A DNA stretch of 64,000 nucleotides from Streptomyces beijiangensis (GTDB lineage Bacteria; Actinomycetota; Actinomycetes; Streptomycetales; Streptomycetaceae). Below the pieces are notes generated by a model. It had not been told where the DNA came from. It saw only the letters and a program-made list of their open reading frames with translations, and did not search any database. The position numbers and the translations under genes were made by a program. The stretch lies in NCBI RefSeq assembly GCF_017315755.1, contig NZ_JAFLRJ010000096.1, positions 1-64,000 on the forward strand, given 5' to 3'. Position 1 is the stretch's first letter. The number at the start of each line of letters is the position of its first letter. Shown piece after piece: positions 23,994 through 31,050 of the stretch.

Positions 23994-25505
23994 ATGTCAC
24001 AGGCAGTACCAGCTGTTCACGCAGAGGGCATCGTCAAGCGCTTCGGTCCCACCGTCGCGCTCGACGACGTCCGGCTGACCGTTCAGCCCGGCGAGTCGCA
24101 CGCACTCGTCGGGCGCAACGGCGCGGGCAAGTCCACGCTCGTCAGCGTCATCACCGGACTCCACAGGGCGGACGCGGGGCAGGTCACCTTCAGCGGGGAG
24201 CCCGCGCCCGCCTTCGGGGACACGGCGGCCTGGCAGTCGAAGGTCGCCTGCGTCTACCAGAAGTCCATGGTCGTCCCCGACCTCACGGTCGCGGAGAACC
24301 TCTTCCTCAACCGCTTCGACTCCGGGGGCCGTTGGATCAACTGGAAGGGTCTGCGCCGGCGCGCGGCCGACCTGCTCGCCGAGTACGGCGTGGAGGTGGA
24401 CCCCAACACCCGGGCCAAGGACCTCACCGTCGAGCAGGTCCAGTTCGTCGAGATCGCCCGCGCCCTCTCGTTCGGCGCGAAGCTGATCATCCTCGACGAG
24501 CCGACCGCCCAGCTCGACGCCCGGGGCATCCAGAGCCTCTTCGCGAAGCTCCACGACCTGCAGAGCCAGGGGGTGGCGTTCCTCTTCATCTCCCACCATC
24601 TGCAGGAGGTGTACGAACTGTGCACCGCGGTCACCGTCTACCGCGACGCCCGCCATGTCCTCACCGCGCCCGTCGCGGAACTGAACAAGGCGGACCTCGT
24701 GTCGGCGATGACCGGCGAGAAGGCGGCCGGGGCCTCGGCCTGGCACGCGGCCCCGCGCCCCGCTTCCGAGGGGACCGAGCCCGTGCTCCGTACCGAAGCA
24801 CTGGCCCTTGAGGGGGAGTTCGACCCCCTGGACATCGAGGTGCGGCCCGGCGAGGTCCTCGGCATCGCCGGGGCGGCGGCCAGCGGCAACACCGCGCTGG
24901 GCGAGACCCTGGTCGGGATGCGGAAGGCCACGGCGGGGCGCGTCGTCGTACGCGGCGTCACGGTGAAGCCGGGCAGCGTCCCGCACTCGCTGGACGCCGG
25001 GATCGGGTACATCCCCGAGGACCGGCACCGCCAGGGACTGGTCCTGGAGCGCAGCGTCGCGGAGAACGCGACGCTGACGGTGGCCGACCAGCTCGGGCCG
25101 TGGGGGACCGTACTGCCCTCCCGTACAAGGGAGTTCGCGCAGGCCATGATCTCCTCGCTCGACATCAAGACCACAGGTCCCGAGCAGAAGGTGTCCGGCC
25201 TCTCGGGCGGAAACCAGCAGAAGGTGGTGGTGGCCCGCGCCCTCGCCCGTAAGCCGAGCGCACTGGTTGCGGTACGGCCGACGGCAGGTGTGGACGTGAA
25301 GTCCAAGGACTCGCTGCTCGGGGTGGTCCGCAGGGTCGCCGACGAAGGCAGCGCCGCAGTGATCATCTCGGACGAACTCGATGATCTGCGGGTGTGCGAC
25401 CGCGTGATCGCCCTCTTCCACGGGCGAGTGGTCGCGGAATACGACAGTGGGTGGACGGACGGGGAACTGGTCGCCGCCATGGAAGGCGTAGGGGAGCGGG
25501 CATGA
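23994..25505 (+). CDS. Sugar ABC transporter ATPase with two NBDs (RbsA/MglA type)
   Basis: A 503-residue double nucleotide-binding protein energising sugar import. NBD1 has a normal P-loop GRNGAGKST (40-48), Walker B LIILDEPT (164-171), a divergent signature (DLTVEQVQFVEIARAL) and switch His in FISHHL. NBD2 has an intact signature LSGGNQQK (403-410), but its P-loop is GAAASGNTA (293-301) and Walker B is LVAVRPTAGVD (424-434), lacking the Lys and the catalytic Glu. Asymmetric NBDs are usual in this subfamily, but loss of both residues is pronounced. The gene starts 2 bases after the binding-protein stop and overlaps the permease start by 4. Confidence 0.92.
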   Translation: MSQAVPAVHAEGIVKRFGPTVALDDVRLTVQPGESHALVGRNGAGKSTLVSVITGLHRADAGQVTFSGEPAPAFGDTAAWQSKVACVYQKSMVVPDLTVAENLFLNRFDSGGRWINWKGLRRRAADLLAEYGVEVDPNTRAKDLTVEQVQFVEIARALSFGAKLIILDEPTAQLDARGIQSLFAKLHDLQSQGVAFLFISHHLQEVYELCTAVTVYRDARHVLTAPVAELNKADLVSAMTGEKAAGASAWHAAPRPASEGTEPVLRTEALALEGEFDPLDIEVRPGEVLGIAGAAASGNTALGETLVGMRKATAGRVVVRGVTVKPGSVPHSLDAGIGYIPEDRHRQGLVLERSVAENATLTVADQLGPWGTVLPSRTREFAQAMISSLDIKTTGPEQKVSGLSGGNQQKVVVARALARKPSALVAVRPTAGVDVKSKDSLLGVVRRVADEGSAAVIISDELDDLRVCDRVIALFHGRVVAEYDSGWTDGELVAAMEGVGERA

Positions 25506-26536
25506 CCGACACGATCGGGCCGATTGCGGCCAACGAGACCAAGGGGGAGGCCAGTCCGCTGCGAGGCAGGCTGGCACTGATCCGCTGGAGCGACTTCTCG
25601 CTCGTGCCGGTGATCCTGGTGCTGATGGTGATCGGCTTCATCGTCTCGCCGGTCTTCCTGACCTCGGACAACCTGATCAGCGTGATCCAGCAGTGCTCCG
25701 AGCTGAGCCTGCTGGTGCTGGGACAGGCGCTGATCCTGATCTGCGGGCGCATGGACCTGTCACTGGAGTCGACGATCGGTATCGCACCGGTCGTCGCGAT
25801 GTGGCTGGTGATGCCCACGGAAGGCGGCCGCTTCACCGGGCTCGGGTTCCTGCCGACCTGGACGGCGATCCCGCTCTGTCTGCTGGTCGGACTGGCGATC
25901 GGCGCGATCAACGGCTTCCTGATGCTGAAGCTCAACGTCAATGGCTTCATCGCCACGCTCGGCATGCTCACCATGCTGCGCGGACTCCAGATCGGCATCA
26001 CCGAGGGCAAGTCGATCATCGACGTGCCGGAGTCCTTCAGCTACCTGGGCATGACCTCGTGGCTCGGCGCACCGGCCGCGGTCTGGATCTGCCTGGCGCT
26101 CTTCGCCGTCGGCGGCGCCGCACTGGCGTGGACCAGGCACGGGCGTTCGCTGTACGCGATCGGCGGCAACCCCGAGGCGGCACGGGCGGCCGGCATCAGG
26201 GTGGACCGGATCACCTGGATCGTCCTGGCGGTCGGCGGGCTGCTCGCCGCCTTCGCGGGCATCCTCTACACAGGGCACTACGGTTCCATCGCGGCCAATC
26301 AGGGCAACGGCTGGATCTTCCAGGTGTTCGCGGCCGCCGTCATCGGCGGGATCAGCCTGAAGGGGGGCCGTGGCACGCTCTTCGGCGCGCTCACCGGCGT
26401 CCTCACCCTTCAGCTGGTCCTCAATGTGATGACGCTGGGCGGTGTCCCCGCCCTGTGGAACCAGTTCCTCAACGGCGCCATCATCATCGTCGCCCTGATC
26501 GTCTCCCGCTACGCCAGCGGCGAGAAGCAGGACTGA
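25502..26536 (+). CDS. Sugar ABC transporter permease (RbsC type)
   Basis: A 344-residue integral membrane protein of the ribose/xylose/galactose permease family, with about eight to ten hydrophobic helices (for example VPVILVLMVIGFIV, LLVLGQALILI, IPLCLLVGLAIGAINGFLM). It carries the family motifs LILICGRMDLS, GFIATLGMLTMLRGL and the coupling segment GGNPEAARAAGI. It probably forms a homodimer in the membrane with the adjacent ATPase. The ATG overlaps the ATPase stop (ATGA). Confidence 0.93.
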   Translation: MTDTIGPIAANETKGEASPLRGRLALIRWSDFSLVPVILVLMVIGFIVSPVFLTSDNLISVIQQCSELSLLVLGQALILICGRMDLSLESTIGIAPVVAMWLVMPTEGGRFTGLGFLPTWTAIPLCLLVGLAIGAINGFLMLKLNVNGFIATLGMLTMLRGLQIGITEGKSIIDVPESFSYLGMTSWLGAPAAVWICLALFAVGGAALAWTRHGRSLYAIGGNPEAARAAGIRVDRITWIVLAVGGLLAAFAGILYTGHYGSIAANQGNGWIFQVFAAAVIGGISLKGGRGTLFGALTGVLTLQLVLNVMTLGGVPALWNQFLNGAIIIVALIVSRYASGEKQD

Positions 26537-26547
26537 CCCGCCTCACC

Positions 26548-27219
26548 TCAGAGCGTCGAGCGCAGCCACTGCTCGACGCTGGCGATGTGCACCGTCGCCC
26601 AGGACCGGGCCGCTTCGGCGTCCCGGTCCTTCAGTGCGGCCAGGATCGCCCGGTGCTCCAGGAGGGTGCGGCTGACCGCGTCCTCCTGGGTCAGCCCGCG
26701 CCACACCCGCGCCCTGGTCGTCGGCCCCGAGAGGCCGTCGAGCAGCGAGCAGAGCACCGAGTTGCCCGAGCCCTGCACGATGCCCCGGTGGAACTCCAGG
26801 TCGCTGGCGACGAGTTCCTCCACCGACGGCTGCGGGCCCAGCGCGTCGAGCTGGGCGGTGAGCCGGTCCAGTTCTGCCTCGCCGATCTTGGTGGCGGCCA
26901 TCGCCGTGGCGGCCGGCTCCAGGATTCTCCGTACGGCAAGGAACTCCAGGACCGTGTCGTCCCGGTGGAAGTCCACGACAAAACTCATCGCTTCGAGCAG
27001 CAGCTGCGGATCGAGGCTGGTGACGTACGTGCCGTCGCCCTGACGCACGTCGAGGATGCGGATCAGCGACAGCGCGCGTACCGCCTCACGCAGAGAATTA
27101 CGGGAAAGCCCCAGCTCAGCGGCGAGTTCGCTCTCCTTGGGCAGCCGGTCGCCCGGCCGCAGTGCACCGGAGACGATCATTTCTTTGATCTTCTCGATGG
27201 CCTCGTCGGTCACAGCCAT
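26548..27219 (-). CDS. GntR family regulator, FadR subfamily with FCD domain
   Basis: A 223-residue transcription factor. Winged helix-turn-helix at about 10-75 (GLSRNSLREAVRALSL then VRQGDGTYV). The all-helical FCD effector domain (about 85-215) contains the acidic and histidine residues typical of its metal/ligand site (DLEFHRGIVQGSGN, LEHRAILAAL). It is convergent with the sugar operon and most likely its repressor, with a sugar acid as inducer. The candidate operator half-site upstream of its own gene suggests autoregulation. Its 3' end contains a hairpin (26552-26580) that can terminate the sugar operon. Confidence 0.9.
   Translation of the reverse strand: MAVTDEAIEKIKEMIVSGALRPGDRLPKESELAAELGLSRNSLREAVRALSLIRILDVRQGDGTYVTSLDPQLLLEAMSFVVDFHRDDTVLEFLAVRRILEPAATAMAATKIGEAELDRLTAQLDALGPQPSVEELVASDLEFHRGIVQGSGNSVLCSLLDGLSGPTTRARVWRGLTQEDAVSRTLLEHRAILAALKDRDAEAARSWATVHIASVEQWLRSTL
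26552..26580 (+). terminator. Hairpin for sugar operon, embedded in the 3' end of the GntR gene
   Basis: AGCGTCGAGC and GCTCGACGCT form a perfect 10-bp stem with a 9-base loop, starting 16 bases after the permease stop and inside the last codons of the convergent GntR gene. Confidence 0.6.
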
Positions 27220-27576
27220 GGGAACCTCGCCTCATCAGACATCCGATCTATCTGGTGATTATGGCTCCTGAAGGGCCCGTCGCGCACGGGGGTCCCGCGA
27301 TCCGGTCCTTTCCCGGCCGCTCGACCGACCTATTTCAGCGGATTCTTGCGAGGATCCCGGGCGTTCATGCAGGGGAGGAACCACATCCATGGTGGTGCGA
27401 CGCGGAGCGTTGCGGCCTTCTGCCGGCGGAGCTGGATCCCGCGAGATCCTGCGGAGCAGGACAAGATCGCCTTGCTGACGGAGTCGGCCACAGCAGACCA
27501 CGACTGGGGTGCGGTCACTCGATCGGGTGACCTTCGGTGAGGTGGGTGCGGGGTGCGTGGCGTGTAGTTATGTTCG
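27220..27576 (-). other. Intergenic region between GntR gene and TnpB element
   Basis: About 357 bases. Next to the GntR start it holds the ACATCCGAT half-site within a CAGA...TCTG repeat (27236-27254), a plausible autoregulatory operator. The remainder up to the TnpB start encodes nothing recognisable and must contain the left end of the mobile element. I could not place that end exactly. Confidence 0.5.
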
Positions 27577-28860
27577 GTGCCCATGAAGCTGGTGGTGCAG
27601 GTCAAGCTCCAGCCGGATGCCGTGCAGGCACCGGCATTTGAGCGCACCCTGCCCGCGATCAACGACGCCGCGCACTGGGTGTCCACCATCGCGTTCGAGG
27701 GCTTCGGACTCAAGGCCGACGTCCGCGAGCTTCGGAAGCTGTGCTACGGCGAACTCAAGGCGCGAGGGTTCGGGGCGCAGGCCTCACAGCACATCATCAA
27801 GCGCGTCGCCGATGCCTACACCACGTTGAGGGCGAACATCCGGGCCGGGAACCTGGGGTCGCAGACGTCGAAGCGTCGTCGTAAGGCGGAGTCCAAGCCC
27901 ATAGTGTTCCGGAAGCACGCTGCGCACACGTACGACGACCGGTGCCTGTCGTGGACCTACGACGCGCGAACGGCCTCGATCTGGACCCTGGACGGCCGCG
28001 TTAAGAATGTCCCTTTCGCCTGCCCCCCTGAAGTGCTCAAGGAACTGGTCGAGCATCGGCGGGGCGAATCTGATCTGGTGTTCCGCGATGGCAAGTGGTT
28101 CCTGATCGCCACTATCGATGTGTCCGAGCCCGAGGTGTACGAGCCGGTCGACTTCATCGGTGTGGACCGGGGCATCGTCAACCTCGCCACCACCAGCGAC
28201 GGGGACAACCACCAGGGCCGACGCCTGGGCCGTTACCGGCGCTGGCAGACCCGCAAGCGGGCCGAACTCCAGGCCAAGCAGACCCGGTCCGCCAAGCAGC
28301 GCCTCAAGAAGCGGGCGAAGAAGGAAGCCCGCCACGCCACGCACATCAACCACAAGATTTCCCAAGCAGTTGTTGCTGTCGCCCAACGCACCGAGCGCGG
28401 TATCGCCCTGGAAGAACTCCGGGGCATCCGCGCGCGGGTTACGGTTTCTCGCGACCGGCGAGCACGACTGTCCTCCTGGCCCTTCCACCAACTCGGCGAA
28501 TTCATCGCCTACAAGTGCCGCCAAGCCGGAGTGCCCTTCGTCGAGGTGGACCCGGCCTACACCTCGCAACGCTGTCCGCGCTGCGGGCACACCGAGCGCG
28601 CCAACCGGCGTACCCGGGACCTCTTCTCCTGTCGTCGGTGTGGCCTCGCTGGGCCCGCCGACCACGTCGCCGGGGTCAACGTGCGCAACCGTGCACGCTC
28701 GGCGTGGGTATTCGTCAACATGCCCGATCCGGCCCCGGCATAGCCGAGGCAGGTAGATGTGACCCGTGACCGTCCTGTCGTAGGGGCAGTCGGGAGCATA
28801 AGCAGAGCCGTCCGACCGAGCCCGCAAGCCCGGTTGTTAACGGCCGAGTAGTTGACGGCT
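27577..28860 (+). mobile_element. Solo TnpB element of the IS200/IS605 group (IS1341-like)
   Basis: A tnpB gene without a Y1 transposase (tnpA) partner, placed between the sugar locus and the flavin oxidoreductases. No terminal inverted repeats or target duplications are expected for this group, and I cannot define the ends from one sequence. The right boundary probably lies in the 120 bases after tnpB, near the GC-rich then AT-richer GTTGTTAAC segment (about 28830-28845). Such copies move only with a TnpA supplied in trans. Confidence 0.65.
27583..28743 (+). CDS. tnpB: TnpB RNA-guided endonuclease (OrfB)
   Basis: A 386-residue TnpB, the ancestor-type RNA-guided nuclease of Cas12. It cuts DNA next to a short target-adjacent motif using an omega RNA derived from the element's right end. 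The RuvC triad is intact: D195 in FIGVDRGIVNL, E277/E278 in IALEELRGI, and D360 in GPADHVAGVNV. The zinc finger RCPRCGHTERANR with FSCRRCG is present. A basic Arg/Lys helix (QRLKKRAKKEARH) precedes the second RuvC segment. Length is normal and no frameshift is seen, so the protein looks functional. ATG 27583 is preferred over GTG 27577. Confidence 0.92.
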   Translation: MKLVVQVKLQPDAVQAPAFERTLPAINDAAHWVSTIAFEGFGLKADVRELRKLCYGELKARGFGAQASQHIIKRVADAYTTLRANIRAGNLGSQTSKRRRKAESKPIVFRKHAAHTYDDRCLSWTYDARTASIWTLDGRVKNVPFACPPEVLKELVEHRRGESDLVFRDGKWFLIATIDVSEPEVYEPVDFIGVDRGIVNLATTSDGDNHQGRRLGRYRRWQTRKRAELQAKQTRSAKQRLKKRAKKEARHATHINHKISQAVVAVAQRTERGIALEELRGIRARVTVSRDRRARLSSWPFHQLGEFIAYKCRQAGVPFVEVDPAYTSQRCPRCGHTERANRRTRDLFSCRRCGLAGPADHVAGVNVRNRARSAWVFVNMPDPAPA

Positions 28861-29007
28861 AAGACTTCGCGGTATGCACCGTAGAGAGTGCGACAGGGAG
28901 GCTGCAGGGCGTGACGGGGGAGAGGCCGGCGCAGCGCTCAACCTGGACTGCGCCGACCGCAGGCGCATCACCACCGAATGCCTCGCCCTGATGTAGCCCG
29001 CCACTGC
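28744..29007 (+). ncRNA. Probable omega RNA / element right end, then spacer
   Basis: In this family the guide RNA scaffold spans the end of tnpB and the following hundred bases. This stretch has structured GC segments (for example CCGAGCCCGCAAGCCCGG near 28818) and no coding. The exact RNA 3' end and guide sequence cannot be assigned without related copies. Beyond about 28870 I see nothing else up to the end of the flavin oxidoreductase gene at 29008. Confidence 0.35.
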
Positions 29008-30066
29008 TCACCCCCAGAGCGTGGAAGGCGCCTCGCTGCGTACCACCGGGGCGATCTCCTCGGCGAACCGCTGCAGCGTTTCGAGCTGTTCGCCGTGTGC
29101 CAGGCCGAATCCGTCGACGGTGATGGACTGCAGATCGTGCCGGTAGACCTCGTGGTACCCGAGGATCTTGTCGATGATCTGCTGCGGGGAGCCGATCAAC
29201 TGAGGACCGCTCTCGATGGCGTCCTCGATCGTGCGGAACGGGGTGTTGTAGCCCGCCTTGCCCGCCAGGTGCGGCTTGAAGGTCTGGGCCACCTTCGCCT
29301 CGTACAGCCCCTTGAAGCGCGACACCGCCTGCTGCGAGCTGTCCGCGATCAGCAGCCCGCCCGAGCCCGCCGCCACATGGGCGCGGGCGGGATCGTGTCC
29401 GTACGCCTCGAACCGCTCGCGGTAGTGGTCGATCAGCTTCGCGTACGCCTCGCGCGGCTGGACGGCGTTGGCGGTGAAGAGCGGGTCGCCGTGCTTGGCG
29501 GCCAGCTCGGGGGAGTTGAGGCTGGTGGCCGAGCCGTGCCAGATGCGCGGGAGGCCGTCGAAGGGGCGGGGGACGGTCGTCACGTTCTTCAGCGGCGGCC
29601 GGAACTCGCCCTCCCAGTCCACGCCCTCCTCGCTCCACAGCCGCCGCAGCAGCTCGTACTTCTCCTTCTGCAGATCCCACTGGCGCTCTTCGTCGAGGCC
29701 GAAGAGATCGAAGTGCCCTGCCTCGGCGCCCTTGCCGACAACGAGTTCGATACGGCCGCGCGAGAGCAGGTCGAGCGTCGCGTAGTCCTCGGCGACCCGG
29801 ACCGGGTCGAGGATCGCGACGACCGTGACACCGGTGAGGAGCCTGATCGTGGTCGTACGGGAGGCGAGCGCGCCGAGGACCACGGTCGGGCTCGACGACA
29901 GGAAAGGACCCGCGTGCCGCTCACCGACCGCGTACGCGTCGAAGCCGAGCCGCTCGGCCTCGACACCCGTCTCGACGACCTCCGCCAACCGGTCGGCGGA
30001 GGAGGGGAGTTCACCGGTCAGCGGGTGCGGGGCATGTCCGATGAGGGAGAGTACGGAGAATTTCAT
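29008..30066 (-). CDS. LLM class flavin-dependent oxidoreductase
   Basis: A 352-residue luciferase-like monooxygenase superfamily enzyme. N-terminus MKFSVLSLIGHAPHPLTGE, the segment FDAYAVGERHAGPFLSSSP, RIELVVGKGAEAGHFDLFG and the C-terminal FAEEIAPVVRSE fit the FMN-dependent LLM family often annotated as alkanal or N5,N10-type monooxygenase-like. The ATG at 30066 is the family start. It lies 25 bases after the stop of the second LLM gene on the same strand, so the two form an operon. The substrate is unknown. A flavin reductase would be needed and is not nearby. Confidence 0.88.
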   Translation of the reverse strand: MKFSVLSLIGHAPHPLTGELPSSADRLAEVVETGVEAERLGFDAYAVGERHAGPFLSSSPTVVLGALASRTTTIRLLTGVTVVAILDPVRVAEDYATLDLLSRGRIELVVGKGAEAGHFDLFGLDEERQWDLQKEKYELLRRLWSEEGVDWEGEFRPPLKNVTTVPRPFDGLPRIWHGSATSLNSPELAAKHGDPLFTANAVQPREAYAKLIDHYRERFEAYGHDPARAHVAAGSGGLLIADSSQQAVSRFKGLYEAKVAQTFKPHLAGKAGYNTPFRTIEDAIESGPQLIGSPQQIIDKILGYHEVYRHDLQSITVDGFGLAHGEQLETLQRFAEEIAPVVRSEAPSTLWG

Positions 30067-30091
30067 GGTGTTCCGGGTGTCCTTCCTGCGG

Positions 30092-30985
30092 TCAGGCGAG
30101 TCCGAGACGGGAGCGCAGACTGCCGTCCGGGTACGAGGTGCGGAACAGACCGCGTAGCTGGAGCTCGGGCACGACCTCGGCGACCAGGGTCTCCACGTCG
30201 CGCGCCGCGTCGGCGGGCCGCAGCCGGAAGCCGTCGGCGCCGCCCTCCTCGAACCACTCCTGGAGCCGGTCGGCGAGCGCGTCCGGAGTGCCGATGAACA
30301 CCGCGGCGTCCGAGTCGAAGGTTTCGCCCTCGCCCAGCAGCACATTCAGGTCGGCGAGGACCCGCAGCGAGCCCGGCGGCCGGCCTGCCTCCTCGGCCAG
30401 TGTGTCGACCTCCTTGCGGATGGCGACGAGCTGCCCGGTGTCGGTGGGCGTCACGAGCACGACATCGGCGTGCGCGGCGCTGAACCGGTAGACCGCCGTG
30501 GCATGGGCGAGCGCGACGACGGGCGGTCGGACCGCACCCCAGCTGCGGTCCGCCCGCGCCAGGAACTCGCCCGCCTGCTCGAAGAGTCCGTCCAGCAGCA
30601 GGTCTCCCTCGGGGGTCCCCAACAGACCGACGAGCCGGTCGTGGTCGGCGGCGCTGGTCGCCACGCGCGGCCGTACCCCTGCCCGCCCCGCGCTCAGCCG
30701 GTCGAGCGTGGTGATCCGCCGGGCGAAGACCGAGGGGTCGCCCGCCGTCGTCTCCAGCGGCACCAGGCCGATCCGGTCCGTGCCGGCGGCGGCGAGCCCG
30801 GTGAGCAGCGTGGGATCCAGCTGCCCGGGGCCGTCCTGCGCGGTGACGAAGTCGAGCAGGCCCTCCTCGGCGCGCTGCGCCAGGCGGAGGAACTCCTGCG
30901 GGTCGGAGCCGTCGAGCGCGACGGCCAGATGAGCGTGTTCGCGTAGGGGCATGAACTCCACTGTCGCCGCCGGATGTTGCGGCAC
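30092..30985 (-). CDS. Second, shorter LLM class flavin-dependent oxidoreductase
   Basis: A 297-residue member of the luciferase-like family: AEEGLLDFVTAQDGPGQLDP, GLVPLETTAGDPSVFARRI, and C-terminal VETLVAEVVPELQLRGLFR. It is about 50 to 100 residues shorter than typical group members, through a short central region (after ATSAADHDRL) where the usual insertion is missing. The start is uncertain between GTG 30985 and ATG 30952; neither has a convincing ribosome site. It probably acts with the adjacent larger LLM enzyme. It is upstream of a hairpin shared with glpD. Confidence 0.78.
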   Translation of the reverse strand: MPQHPAATVEFMPLREHAHLAVALDGSDPQEFLRLAQRAEEGLLDFVTAQDGPGQLDPTLLTGLAAAGTDRIGLVPLETTAGDPSVFARRITTLDRLSAGRAGVRPRVATSAADHDRLVGLLGTPEGDLLLDGLFEQAGEFLARADRSWGAVRPPVVALAHATAVYRFSAAHADVVLVTPTDTGQLVAIRKEVDTLAEEAGRPPGSLRVLADLNVLLGEGETFDSDAAVFIGTPDALADRLQEWFEEGGADGFRLRPADAARDVETLVAEVVPELQLRGLFRTSYPDGSLRSRLGLA

Positions 30986-31006
30986 TGTGGACGGCGCATG
31001 GCATGA

Positions 31007-31040
31007 GTAAGGGGCGACCCCCCTGCGAGTCGCCCCTTAC
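31007..31040 (-). terminator. Terminator after glpD
   Basis: GTAAGGGGCGAC and GTCGCCCCTTAC form a perfect 12-bp stem with a 10-base loop, 11 bases after the glpD stop on the minus strand. Confidence 0.85.
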
Positions 31041-31050
31041 CGATGTGGGG

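Noticed and set aside
27583..28743. TnpB as a nuclease-dead TldR-type repressor
   Set aside because: All three RuvC acidic residues and the zinc finger are intact.
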